The position numbers and the translations under genes were made by a program. This document shows, piece by piece, positions 25,812-34,824 of a DNA stretch of 64,000 nt. The notes beneath the pieces were generated by a model. That model was not told the DNA's origin, did no database searches, and was given only the letters and a program-made list of their open reading frames with translations. The stretch is from Candidatus Gastranaerophilales bacterium (GTDB taxonomy: Bacteria > Cyanobacteriota > Vampirovibrionia > Gastranaerophilales > Gastranaerophilaceae): NCBI GenBank assembly GCA_944322755.1, contig CALUPY010000001.1:149140-213139 (forward strand), in the 5' to 3' direction. The number at the start of each line of letters is the position of its first letter. The stretch's first letter is position 1.

Positions 25812-26453
25812 TTACTGTTTATTACAATAATCCAATAATGTACTCTGCCAATCCTCAACCTTTTCTATATAGAAATCAGCACCTTTTTTCATACAAAGCT
25901 GTCTGTGCTCTTTTTTAGAGGAGGCTGTCATTACACCGATTTTCGAATGATATTTATTCATTTTATACAATTTAACCAGTTCATCCAGAAGCATAAAGCC
26001 TTCACGGTCTGTGGGTATAAACAAATCCATTATGACCAGTTCATAATCCTGCTTTTTATACTTGTCTATAGCATCATAAATTTCTTTTGCGACTGTGACT
26101 TCATATCCGATATTTTTAAATAGTACGGAAAGCTGGTAAGTAATTACCCCCAAATCATCAATAATCAAAATTTGTTTTGCAGGGCTTTTATTTTCTTCTT
26201 CAGTTTCAAGAACAGCGCCATCATCTTTTGTTACTATTTTACCACTTCCACTGGTTTTATCCACAGCTGCAGAGCTATCAGCAGAGCCTGACTGTAATTT
26301 ATCAAACTTTCTTTTTATATCAAGCAGCAAATCTTTCAATAAATCAACATTTATTCCCTTTTCACCCGGAGGGATTTTCCCGACAAGACCGTATAAATCT
26401 TCAAGAAATTCGTCATCTACTTCTATTGTTCGTCTTGCGTTTTCTTCACTCAT
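25812..26453 (-). CDS. Receiver-domain protein (CheY-like REC with helical N-terminus)
   Basis: A 213-residue protein. Residues 1-55 are helical, 55-90 a Ser/Gly/Glu linker, and 93-213 a receiver domain: acidic pair D99-D100 (ILIIDD), phospho-acceptor D143 (LVIMDLFIP), Thr/Ala switch (MTASSKK) and a final Lys (IEKVEDW). No output domain follows, so it probably signals by protein contact. It is the last gene of the minus-strand signalling block that also holds a histidine kinase, an HD-GYP protein, PilZ and flhA. Confidence 0.88.
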   Translation of the reverse strand: MSEENARRTIEVDDEFLEDLYGLVGKIPPGEKGINVDLLKDLLLDIKRKFDKLQSGSADSSAAVDKTSGSGKIVTKDDGAVLETEEENKSPAKQILIIDDLGVITYQLSVLFKNIGYEVTVAKEIYDAIDKYKKQDYELVIMDLFIPTDREGFMLLDELVKLYKMNKYHSKIGVMTASSKKEHRQLCMKKGADFYIEKVEDWQSTLLDYCNKQ

Positions 26454-26463
26454 ACTTATTCCC

Positions 26464-26706
26464 TTACTCTTTGTTAATATACTTTATTGTAATATTTTTT
26501 TTTAATATTTGCCACCATTTTTTTCCTGAGATTTTATTCGCGATTTTATGTTTTATTTTATATTCCATAATACAGCTGTTCAATATATGTACAATCTGAC
26601 TGTCTGACAGGCTCATATGAAGCTGTAAATCAGAAATATACTTATTTATATATTTTTCTGCAATTTTAGATGTTTCATTTTTTTTGTTCAGCAGACCGTC
26701 ATTCAT
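26464..26706 (-). CDS. Small basic protein of unknown function
   Basis: An 80-residue, Lys/Ile-rich helical protein with no known motif. It is credible because AAGGAG lies 5 bases before the ATG and because it sits between the HD-GYP and REC genes, all on the minus strand with short gaps (10 and 61 bases). It may be an accessory to the signalling block. Confidence 0.6.
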   Translation of the reverse strand: MNDGLLNKKNETSKIAEKYINKYISDLQLHMSLSDSQIVHILNSCIMEYKIKHKIANKISGKKWWQILKKNITIKYINKE

Positions 26707-26767
26707 CAGAACTCCTTATACCTATGTAATATACAAAAGATTCTAATGAAAAACATTGTCAATTAGT

Positions 26768-27778
26768 TTAATCATCGTATTTAATTAAATCTAACTGCTT
26801 AATCGTGGATATAATCTCATCAAAACAATCTTCAAAAGCAGAGACAACTGCAGGATCAAATTGAGTTCCTGAATTGTTCTTAATTTCCTGCAATGCATCG
26901 CTATAATCAAGCCTGTTTCTGTATATTCTGTTAGACACTATACTGTCAAATGCATCAGCAAGAGCAATAATTCTTGAACCTATCGGGATTTCATCTCCTT
27001 TTATACCTGTAGGATATCCAGTGCCATCATATTTTTCGTGGTGATATTTTATGATTTCGACCACATCTCTGAGCTGTTTTATATCCTCAAGAATTTTTAC
27101 ACTGTAATTAATATGTTTTTTTATCTGATCGTATTCTTCCTGATTTAATGCCCCTATTTTGTAGAGAATATCGTCAGATACTCCTATCATACCTATATCA
27201 TGGAGCATACCAGCAAGTTCAATTTTTCCTATATCAACTGTCGGAAGATTCATTTTATGCGCAATTTTCACAGAATAATAAGTAATTCTGCGGCTTCTGC
27301 CTGACGTAAAAGAATCTCTAGCGTCCAATGCCCCCATAATAGCTTTTATCGTACCGGAAAAGAGCTCTTTTAAATCATCAATTAACTTATCATTATCATG
27401 TTTCAGCTGGTAATACTCTAGTGCAGATGAAACGATAAGCTGGAGTTCATCAGGATTGTACGGTTTTTTTATGTATCTGTAAATTTTTGCATAATTTATT
27501 GCATCAATGAGTATATTTGCATCAGAATATGCCGTAAGCAGAATACGCATTGTGCTCGGACTCTTCTCAAGGACTTTCTTCAAAAACTCAACCCCGTCCA
27601 TCTCCGGCATTTTATGGTCTGAAATTACAAGCTCATACTGTTTCTCATCCAGCATATCCAATGCCTTTAAAGGTGAAGTAGAACGATCAAGATTGTATGA
27701 ACCTCTAAGCGTTCTGTATAACAGCGAAAGATTATCTTCTTCATCATCAACTAATAAAATGTTATATTTTTCTGTCAT
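26768..27778 (-). CDS. Response regulator with HD-GYP c-di-GMP phosphodiesterase domain
   Basis: The start at 27778 (MTEKYNILLVDDEEDN) follows TAGGA. Residues 1-125 are a receiver domain (phospho-acceptor D54 in VISDHKMPEMDG). Residues ~140-336 are an HD-GYP domain, with HD at 193-194 (MLHDIGMIG), HH at 246-247 and DGTGYP at 251-256. The family's GHSxRV motif reads SGRSRRI here, so a usual metal-ligand His is Arg. Activity on c-di-GMP is therefore likely but not certain. The gene begins 16 bases after the histidine kinase, its probable cognate partner. Confidence 0.92.
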   Translation of the reverse strand: MTEKYNILLVDDEEDNLSLLYRTLRGSYNLDRSTSPLKALDMLDEKQYELVISDHKMPEMDGVEFLKKVLEKSPSTMRILLTAYSDANILIDAINYAKIYRYIKKPYNPDELQLIVSSALEYYQLKHDNDKLIDDLKELFSGTIKAIMGALDARDSFTSGRSRRITYYSVKIAHKMNLPTVDIGKIELAGMLHDIGMIGVSDDILYKIGALNQEEYDQIKKHINYSVKILEDIKQLRDVVEIIKYHHEKYDGTGYPTGIKGDEIPIGSRIIALADAFDSIVSNRIYRNRLDYSDALQEIKNNSGTQFDPAVVSAFEDCFDEIISTIKQLDLIKYDD

Positions 27779-27794
27779 GTTTTTGTATCCTATA

Positions 27795-29381
27795 TTATTC
27801 AGCATCTGTCATTTTAATTGGCAATGTAATTGTGAACTTCGTTCCTTTTCCTTCCTGGGAAGAAATTGTTATATTTCCTTTGTGGTTTTTTATAACTTTA
27901 TAACTGATTGCCATACCAAGACCTGTGCCCTGACCTACAGGTTTTGTTGTAAAGAAAGGATCAAAGACTTTGTGTTCGACTTTTTCGTCCATTCCACAGC
28001 CGTTATCTTCAAATTCAAGCTGTATATGATCACCTTCATTTTTTAATCTTATCCAAACATCACCTTTCTCTTTTATTGCAAATGCAGCATTATCAAGTAT
28101 GTTCATAAATACCTGATTCAACTGACCGCCGTATCCTTCTATATTCGGAAGATTTTCCGCATATTCTTTATGAACGGTAATTTTGTTCTTAAACTTATTA
28201 TGAAGTATATTCAGTGTTGTATCAATTTCTTTGGGTAAATCTACACTGTTTATAACGGCCTCTTCAAGTCTGGAGAAGTTTTTCAGATCAAGAATAATAT
28301 TCTTTGTTCTTTCAGTACCTTCCTGACAGCTTCTGATTAAGTCAGGCAGGTCGCTTTTTAAAAATTCATAATCTATATTTTCCTTTAAAGCTTCAATTTT
28401 TTGTTTATGCTCTGGAGTTAAATCCCCTTCAAACTCTCCAAATTTGTCAATAATTTCTATCAAATCTTTAGAATAGTTATTCAGGTGTATAAGATTGCCA
28501 TAAATAAAGTTAACAGGATTGTTGATTTCATGTGTAATTCCGGCAACAAGTTCACCCAGCGACTTCATTTTTTCACTGTGAACCATCATTGCCTGAGTGC
28601 TCTTCAGTTCTGTATATGCAGCTTCCAATTCCGAAGTTCTCTCTTTGACCTGCTGCTCCATTGACTGATACAATTTTTCAAGTGAAGCAGCCATATCGTT
28701 GTATGATTCAATGAGTCTATTTATTTCAAGATAATTTGTAGTTGCAAGACGGTGAGAGAAATCTCCTTTTGCTTTTTTCAAACTCTGTATAAGTATATTT
28801 ATCGGTTTTATAAGAATATTAGCAATAAGATTGGCAAGGAAGAATCCGATAAATATAAAGATAACAACCATTGCACCCATATTTTCCATAAGTATGTCAA
28901 GATAAATTTTAACTACAGGCTCTGAATAAAAACCTATACGAATAAGTTTGTCACCGCTTACCGTAGAAGCAGTGACGTAATATATTGTAGTAGAGTCTCT
29001 TTTAGTTGTTTTATCCACTATTTTCTGTTCTATAGGTTTCGCAATAACAGTCTGTTCATCAGATTCATAAAGAATTTTGTGGGTTGCTTTATCAGTTATC
29101 CTCAAATTTGCTATTAAATCAGTATTAATCATACTCTGAGTAACTTTTTTAATCTGATTGTAATCCCCGCGTTCAAGATAATCGCCCATAAGCTGCATCA
29201 CTATTGCAGAAACAGCTGTATTTACATTCTTTGAATCACTTGTATAAACCTTAGAGAAATCATTCATAAAGTGAATGGAGTAACTCGCAAGAAATAGTAC
29301 TATTATTGCAATCAGTAAACTTGTCAAAATTGCGAACTGGGAACTCAAGCGGGTTTGAAAATTTTTCAAAAAGTTAAACAT
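27795..29381 (-). CDS. Membrane-bound sensor histidine kinase
   Basis: A 528-residue kinase. A membrane segment at residues 17-37, an extracytoplasmic sensor of about 130 residues (38-165), a second membrane segment (168-190), HAMP (about 190-240), a coiled coil, HisKA with phospho-acceptor H284 (GITHEINNP), and an HATPase domain with N-box NQVFMNILDNAAF, G1 EDNGCGMDE and G2 GQGTGLGMAI. The sensor lacks a recognisable ligand motif. It precedes the HD-GYP regulator by 16 bases, which strongly suggests a cognate pair. Confidence 0.93.
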   Translation of the reverse strand: MFNFLKNFQTRLSSQFAILTSLLIAIIVLFLASYSIHFMNDFSKVYTSDSKNVNTAVSAIVMQLMGDYLERGDYNQIKKVTQSMINTDLIANLRITDKATHKILYESDEQTVIAKPIEQKIVDKTTKRDSTTIYYVTASTVSGDKLIRIGFYSEPVVKIYLDILMENMGAMVVIFIFIGFFLANLIANILIKPINILIQSLKKAKGDFSHRLATTNYLEINRLIESYNDMAASLEKLYQSMEQQVKERTSELEAAYTELKSTQAMMVHSEKMKSLGELVAGITHEINNPVNFIYGNLIHLNNYSKDLIEIIDKFGEFEGDLTPEHKQKIEALKENIDYEFLKSDLPDLIRSCQEGTERTKNIILDLKNFSRLEEAVINSVDLPKEIDTTLNILHNKFKNKITVHKEYAENLPNIEGYGGQLNQVFMNILDNAAFAIKEKGDVWIRLKNEGDHIQLEFEDNGCGMDEKVEHKVFDPFFTTKPVGQGTGLGMAISYKVIKNHKGNITISSQEGKGTKFTITLPIKMTDAE

Positions 29382-29394
29382 TCTGTTATCCTCA

Positions 29395-29643
29395 TTATTT
29401 TTTATTTTTTAACATACTATTTAGTGAACGCTTTTTTCTGGGCACGTCAAAAATTTTGCCTATTTGAAATCCCAGATAACCGACTATTATAGCTGCAGGT
29501 ATGATTATACTCAAACCATGTATAAGTAAATTCAAATCAAATGTAGAAGAACGCGCAAAAATCAATCCGCCGCAAACAAATGCCGTCAAACTTGCCATCA
29601 TACCGCTAAATTTTTTTGAATATGTTATACCTGATTTAACCAT
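29395..29643 (-). CDS. Small two-span membrane protein
   Basis: An 82-residue protein with two hydrophobic segments (about residues 14-30, SGMMASLTAFVCGGLIFA; and 40-62, IHGLSIIIPAAIIVGYLGF) and a very basic tail. It sits in the signalling operon, 1 base from the PilZ gene and 13 from the kinase, so co-expression is near certain. Size and topology recall small proteins associated with flagellar operons, but no family is recognised. Confidence 0.7.
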   Translation of the reverse strand: MVKSGITYSKKFSGMMASLTAFVCGGLIFARSSTFDLNLLIHGLSIIIPAAIIVGYLGFQIGKIFDVPRKKRSLNSMLKNKK

Positions 29644-29644
29644 A

Positions 29645-30238
29645 CTATTTATTTACATTCTCTGTTTCTTTTTTAAAGCAATACTGTACTATGGCAATTT
29701 TGTCTATATTCTTCAATGCCATAAATTTACCGGAAAGAACTGTCTTTCCTTTTTTTTCAACTTTAACTCTTATAGGATGGAAAAATGCAGAGATTTCGAT
29801 TTTTCCGTCAAGAGAAAATTTGATTTCATAATCACAATTTGTTTCAATATCCTCATAACAAGCAAGTTTCATGCCACCCGCGCTAAGATCGGAACAAACA
29901 CAGGCATATTCCTTGCCTCCTGATTTTAATTTAACAGGAGCACTAAAGGGTACTCTTGTGTGTTCACGACGCTGGATTACTTCATGTTCTTCCGGCATTT
30001 TTATTGTTATTATATTATCTCCGACAGATTCTACCTTGGATTTAAAATACAACATACCGTCGTCTACTACAGTAAAAAGCTCGACATCGCCATTTTCTCT
30101 GTAATATTTCATATCTTTTGCATTGATTTCAACATCAAAAAACAATTTATCCGTATACAAAACAACACAAGAGGCAGCGCCTTTTACATTTTCAGGAATA
30201 ATATTAAACTTTTGATTTTTCTTAATCGTTTTTTTCAT
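29645..30238 (-). CDS. PilZ-domain c-di-GMP-binding protein (YcgR-like)
   Basis: A 197-residue protein. Residues 1-85 form a beta-rich YcgR-N-like module. The PilZ domain begins at RREHTRVPF (residues 90-98, the RxxxR ligand motif) and contains CSDLSAGGMKL (116-126, D/NxSxxG). Both c-di-GMP motifs are complete. Its position directly after flhA and in one operon with an HD-GYP protein points to control of flagellar function by c-di-GMP. Confidence 0.92.
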   Translation of the reverse strand: MKKTIKKNQKFNIIPENVKGAASCVVLYTDKLFFDVEINAKDMKYYRENGDVELFTVVDDGMLYFKSKVESVGDNIITIKMPEEHEVIQRREHTRVPFSAPVKLKSGGKEYACVCSDLSAGGMKLACYEDIETNCDYEIKFSLDGKIEISAFFHPIRVKVEKKGKTVLSGKFMALKNIDKIAIVQYCFKKETENVNK

Positions 30239-30271
30239 TACTTCTTCTATCCTTGGTTATACTAAGTTATC

Positions 30272-32380
30272 TTAAACTCTCATTGTCTCTACTCTGACAA
30301 CGCCTATTGATTTTGCTTTTATATTATTGCTAATTTCATTATACGACATAACAGCAATTTGTGGATACGTTCTTTCGATGAGTCTTCGAAAAGGCATTCT
30401 AATAGGAGAAGAACAGAGAATTACCGGCTGGTTTCCGGAAGAAGAAATTGCTTTTTCAAGCTCGCTGTTTAAATTATCAAGCATTCTTCTTGTAAAATCA
30501 GGGTCAAGAGTAAGGCTGTTTCCATCAGGACTCAGTCCCTGCGCAATAACATTTTCTACATCAGGAGCAAGAGTAACTGCAAGAAGTTCTCCTGTATCAG
30601 CCAGATTCTGTTTGCAAATGCTTCTTGCCAGTGCCTGACGAACCTGTTCTGTCAAATAATCGGGATTTTTACTTACACGGGATTGCAAACTTATTACCTC
30701 GAGTATAGTTTTCAAATCTCTGACAGACACCCTCTCTTTGAGAAGATTCTGAACTATCAACTGAACTTCACCCACAGAAATATCTTTCATCAAATCATTA
30801 ACATAATCTTCCGAAACTTCTTTTTTCAAATTATCAATAAGTTGTTGTATATCAGCACGGCTGACAATTTCCGCTGCATTTTTCTTTATAACTTCCGTTA
30901 AATGAGTAGAAATAACAGCCGACGGGCTGACTACCGTATATCCGTATGTCTCTACTATCTCTTTATCCTTTTCTTCAATCCAAATCGCAGGGAGCCCGAA
31001 AGCAGGCTCAATTGCACTTATGCCGTTAATATTCAAATCATTGTCCGAGCCGGAAGCATTCATTGCAAGACTTCTGTCCGGATAAACTTCTCCGTTTTCT
31101 ATCGGAACCCCTTTTAGTTTAATCTGATAAGAGTTTGGGGGAAGCTGCAGATTGTCACGTACTCTGATAGAAGGCAAAACTATACCCAAGTCCAATGCAG
31201 TCTGGCGCCTTATCTGGGCAATTCTTTCCAGTAAATCTCCACCCTGTTCAGCATCAAGAAGCGGAACAAGTCTATAGCCTATTTCTATTTCAATAGTTTC
31301 AACATTCAACAGCTCCATAACACTTTCTCTTGTAGCTTTTTTCTTTTTCTTCTTGAGTTTGGCTTCGTTAATGGGCTCTTCTGCATTTTGCTGGGCTTCA
31401 ACTGCAGCCGCTTCTTCTTTCTTTTTGGTACTCTTTTTGCTGTACGCAAACCATGCCAGCGTCAAAGCAATGATAATAAACGGCACAGTAGGCATACCCG
31501 GAACAATACCCAAACAGAACAATAGTACCGAAACGATACCAAGGACTGTCGGATTTGAGAACATTTCTCTTTTTATATCATCGCTAAGAGAATCATCCTG
31601 ACCGCTCGCACGGCTGACAATCAAACCTGTTGCAAATGATATAAGCAGGGCAGGAAGCTGGGAAACAAGACCATCACCGACTGTCAGGATAGTAAAGGTA
31701 CTCAATGCTGTCATAATATCCATCTTGAGCTGCCACACACCAATAACAATTCCTGCAAAAATATTAACAACAGTTATTATGATACCTGCCGTGGCATCAC
31801 CTTTGACAAATTTCGAAGCACCATCCATCGTACCATAGAAATCTGCTTCCCTTTCCAGCTTACGTCTACGGGCTTTTGCCTGTTCTTCATTAATTAACCC
31901 GGAATTCAAATCCGCGTCGATACTAAGCTGCTTACCGGGCATACTGTCCAACGTAAACCTTGCAGATACTTCCGCAACTCTAGTTGCACCGCCTGTAATA
32001 ACCATAAAGTTAATCAGAACCAGGATAATAAAGATGATGAAACCGACTACATAATTACCACCGACAACAAACTGTCCGAAAGAATGGATAACCTCGCCGG
32101 CAGAGCCGTACAGGAGAATAAGCCTTGTTGAACTAACGTTAAGACCGAGTCTGAATATTGTTGAAACCAGAAGAATTATCGGGAAGGAAGAGTATTCCAA
32201 TGGTTCTTTAATAAACAGACACACCAGCAAAATAATAACAGCCAGTGAAATATTAAGGGTTAAGAGTATATCAAGAAGCATGGGAGGCAGAGGTATAATC
32301 ATCATAGCAACAATGATGACAAGACCTATTGCCATTATAATATCGTTATTTTTTAGTATAGTTGATAAGCTTATCTGCAT
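30272..32380 (-). CDS. flhA: Flagellar biosynthesis protein FlhA
   Basis: The export-gate component of the flagellar type III secretion system. The 702-residue protein has about eight N-terminal membrane spans and the FHIPEP signature RFTLDSMPGKQLSIDADLNSG-type sequence near residue 145 (here shown in part: MPGKQLSIDADLNSG). A charged Glu/Lys linker (about 325-350) and the cytosolic nonamer-ring domain follow. Length and signature fit FlhA better than a virulence SctV, but other flagellar genes are not in the window. It heads the PilZ/kinase/HD-GYP block. Confidence 0.93.
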   Translation of the reverse strand: MQISLSTILKNNDIIMAIGLVIIVAMMIIPLPPMLLDILLTLNISLAVIILLVCLFIKEPLEYSSFPIILLVSTIFRLGLNVSSTRLILLYGSAGEVIHSFGQFVVGGNYVVGFIIFIILVLINFMVITGGATRVAEVSARFTLDSMPGKQLSIDADLNSGLINEEQAKARRRKLEREADFYGTMDGASKFVKGDATAGIIITVVNIFAGIVIGVWQLKMDIMTALSTFTILTVGDGLVSQLPALLISFATGLIVSRASGQDDSLSDDIKREMFSNPTVLGIVSVLLFCLGIVPGMPTVPFIIIALTLAWFAYSKKSTKKKEEAAAVEAQQNAEEPINEAKLKKKKKKATRESVMELLNVETIEIEIGYRLVPLLDAEQGGDLLERIAQIRRQTALDLGIVLPSIRVRDNLQLPPNSYQIKLKGVPIENGEVYPDRSLAMNASGSDNDLNINGISAIEPAFGLPAIWIEEKDKEIVETYGYTVVSPSAVISTHLTEVIKKNAAEIVSRADIQQLIDNLKKEVSEDYVNDLMKDISVGEVQLIVQNLLKERVSVRDLKTILEVISLQSRVSKNPDYLTEQVRQALARSICKQNLADTGELLAVTLAPDVENVIAQGLSPDGNSLTLDPDFTRRMLDNLNSELEKAISSSGNQPVILCSSPIRMPFRRLIERTYPQIAVMSYNEISNNIKAKSIGVVRVETMRV

Positions 32381-32481
32381 GTGGTGTTATTTTATACTCT
32401 TCCCCAATATAAATATTACCCTATAAACAGATATTTTTCGAATTCTTAAACAAACTTTAGAAACAAAAAATATTGGAAAAA

Positions 32482-32880
32482 TTAATCAGAAATAGCTTTG
32501 TTAATATTTTCAACAAGATTATTCAAAAAAGAGCCTTTTTTATTTACAATGTTTCTGCCCTTTTTAAGCAAGGTTATCTGATCACCGCTGAATTTATCCT
32601 CAAATATAAATTTACGTTCAATATTTTTGCCGTTTTCTAAGTGTGAACGAACGAAAACAGTTTTTATTTTAACTTTGATAATATCTTCACCAAGTTCAAG
32701 TATTTTAGCAAACGCCCTTGCAAGAGGTTTATCCGCAATTTCAAGAGATATTGAATGCTTTTCTTTAATCGGTGAAGATTTTATTCCAGTATCAATTTGT
32801 TTTACAAGTTCCTCATGAATTTTCTTGGTACCTGTAGTAATAATATTATTTTTATTGCGTATCATATTCAATCTAATCAT
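32482..32880 (-). CDS. Hypothetical basic protein
   Basis: A 132-residue Lys/Ile/Asn-rich protein. I choose the ATG at 32880 because AGGAAAGG lies 7-8 bases upstream; the longer frame would need TTG at 32901. No motif is recognised. It sits upstream of flhA and downstream of another unknown gene on the same strand, so it may belong to the motility operon. Confidence 0.6.
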   Translation of the reverse strand: MIRLNMIRNKNNIITTGTKKIHEELVKQIDTGIKSSPIKEKHSISLEIADKPLARAFAKILELGEDIIKVKIKTVFVRSHLENGKNIERKFIFEDKFSGDQITLLKKGRNIVNKKGSFLNNLVENINKAISD

Positions 32881-32904
32881 CGAAACAACCTTTCCTGACA
32901 ACTA

Positions 32905-33297
32905 TTAACCATGTTTTATAAATAATCCTTTGGAACCTACCGGCAGAACCTCGGTAAATCCCAAAATATTTCTTTTTACTTCATATCCGAATGGTAATAT
33001 ACAAGTGCCTGTTCGTATATTAAACCAGTTGTTAACTATTTTATAACCGCCGGATATTTTTGTGACAAACTTTGCATTAGATGGCAGTTCACCGGTATCA
33101 TTTATTAACTTTATCTGTTCCTCAGTCAGCCTGTTAAAAAATATCTGCCACCTTGATATTTTAAGATTTTTCTCTTCATCTTTAATTTTTGGAATCTCCT
33201 GCACAGATGTCTTCTCCTGTATTTTTTGAGACTCCATATCATTGAGCATACTGTCAAGAGTATCCTCTACATCAAATTCTGATATACCTAAAACCAT
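32905..33297 (-). CDS. Hypothetical protein
   Basis: A 130-residue protein with an acidic helical N-terminus (VEDTLDSMLNDMESQKIQ) and a mixed C-terminal domain (LPFGYEVKRNILGFTEVLPV). No family recognised. It lies between murE and the 132-residue gene on the same strand, with gaps of 24 to 48 bases. Confidence 0.6.
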   Translation of the reverse strand: MVLGISEFDVEDTLDSMLNDMESQKIQEKTSVQEIPKIKDEEKNLKISRWQIFFNRLTEEQIKLINDTGELPSNAKFVTKISGGYKIVNNWFNIRTGTCILPFGYEVKRNILGFTEVLPVGSKGLFIKHG

Positions 33298-33345
33298 ATT
33301 TTACCTGCTATAATTATGTGATAACAACTTTATTCGTTTTTATTC

Positions 33346-34803
33346 TTAACTAAAGACTTTTCTTGCCTCTTCTCTGTCGTCAAAATGGATAGTCTTATCC
33401 TTTAATATCTGATAGTCTTCGTGACCTTTTCCGGCCAGAACAACAACATCTCCTTCTTTTGCAATATGTTTGAGCATAGAAATAGCTGTTCTCCTATCTG
33501 GTTCAACATAGATTCTCTGGGTATTAACAGACTTTATACCAGCAAGAATATCAGAGATAATCAGCTGCGGATCTTCACTTCTCGGATTGTCAGAAGTTAC
33601 AACAACAATATCCGACAACTCATCTGCAATTTTACCCATTTTGGGGCGTTTTGTTGCGTCTCTGTCACCGCCGCAGCCAAAGAGACAAATAAGATTATTG
33701 TCTTTAGGTGTAAGCTCCTTTGCTGCTTTAAGAACATTTTGGAGACCGTCCGGTGTATGTGCATAATCAACAATAACAAGAGGCTTTTTATTGACTATCT
33801 CAAAGCGTCCGTCAACGCTCTTTGTCTCCTCAAGAGCTTTTACACAGACTTCCTCATCTATTCCAGCAGCAATTCCCGCTGTCAGAGCAGCAAGAGCGTT
33901 GTAAACACTGAACATGCCGTTCATTAAAAGATTTACGCATCGTCTTTTACCGTGGATGATACAGTCAAATTTAGCTCCATGAATTGAAAAATCTATATTC
34001 TCTGCAGTTATATCTGCTTTTTGTTTAATACCGTATGTATAAACTTTAACACCCTCAGGTATAACATCTATAAAACGCTGTGCATACTCATCATCACTAT
34101 TTATGACAGCAAAACTTCCTGGTTTAAGATTTTTAAACAATATTGCCTTTGCTTCAAAATAATTGTTCATAGTGATGTGATAGTCGAGATGGTCTTGCGT
34201 AAGGTTTGTAAAAACAGCACCATCAAAGAAACATCCGCCTACACGATTCTGCTCAAGCGCGTGTGAACTAACTTCCATAGCAACGCAGTCTATTTTTTCA
34301 TCCAGCATTTTTTTCAGCGTTTTCTGAAGCTCTGGCGCCTGGGGTGTAGTGTGTTTTGCGTCGTGGTAAGAATCTTTAGCAGACATTTTATACCCTAGAG
34401 TACCTATAATAGCACATTTTTTGCCCGCATCCTCGATAATTCTCTGCACAAGATGCGTAACTGTTGTTTTTCCGTTTGTGCCGGTAACCCCGATAAGTTT
34501 CAAATTTTTTGACGGATACTCAAAAAATGCTGACGCAACATCTGCAATCTGGTGTCTTGTAGATTCTACAACAATCTGCGGGGCATTAATATTCAGCTTT
34601 TTTTCTGTCAAAAATGCAGCAGCACCGTTATCAAAAGCCATTTGTGCATAATCATGACCGTCTGAATATTCACCTTTCAGGCAGACAAAAAGATTTCCCT
34701 TTTCTATTGTTTTCGAATTATATGAGATTCCGGTTATTTCAATATCATTAAAATTCAATAACTCTTTATACTTTGTATTTTCAATAATTTTAGAAAGTTT
34801 CAT
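33346..34803 (-). CDS. murE: UDP-MurNAc-L-Ala-D-Glu:meso-DAP ligase MurE
   Basis: Adds meso-diaminopimelate to the stem peptide. The start at 34803 is preferred because AGAGG lies 7 bases upstream; the ATG at 34809 is too close to it. The ~485-residue protein has the ATP loop VTGTNGKTTVTHL, the catalytic HTTPQAPELQ region, and DNPRSEDP, the motif that selects meso-DAP over Lys. Peptidoglycan is therefore the Gram-negative/cyanobacterial A1-gamma type. It directly follows the PBP gene, a dcw-like order. Confidence 0.96.
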   Translation of the reverse strand: MKLSKIIENTKYKELLNFNDIEITGISYNSKTIEKGNLFVCLKGEYSDGHDYAQMAFDNGAAAFLTEKKLNINAPQIVVESTRHQIADVASAFFEYPSKNLKLIGVTGTNGKTTVTHLVQRIIEDAGKKCAIIGTLGYKMSAKDSYHDAKHTTPQAPELQKTLKKMLDEKIDCVAMEVSSHALEQNRVGGCFFDGAVFTNLTQDHLDYHITMNNYFEAKAILFKNLKPGSFAVINSDDEYAQRFIDVIPEGVKVYTYGIKQKADITAENIDFSIHGAKFDCIIHGKRRCVNLLMNGMFSVYNALAALTAGIAAGIDEEVCVKALEETKSVDGRFEIVNKKPLVIVDYAHTPDGLQNVLKAAKELTPKDNNLICLFGCGGDRDATKRPKMGKIADELSDIVVVTSDNPRSEDPQLIISDILAGIKSVNTQRIYVEPDRRTAISMLKHIAKEGDVVVLAGKGHEDYQILKDKTIHFDDREEARKVFS

Positions 34804-34824
34804 AATCATACCTCTACAATAATA

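Noticed and set aside
30272..32380. Type III injectisome gate protein SctV
   Set aside because: Length, the FHIPEP signature and the PilZ neighbour favour FlhA, though the families are homologous and the choice rests on context.
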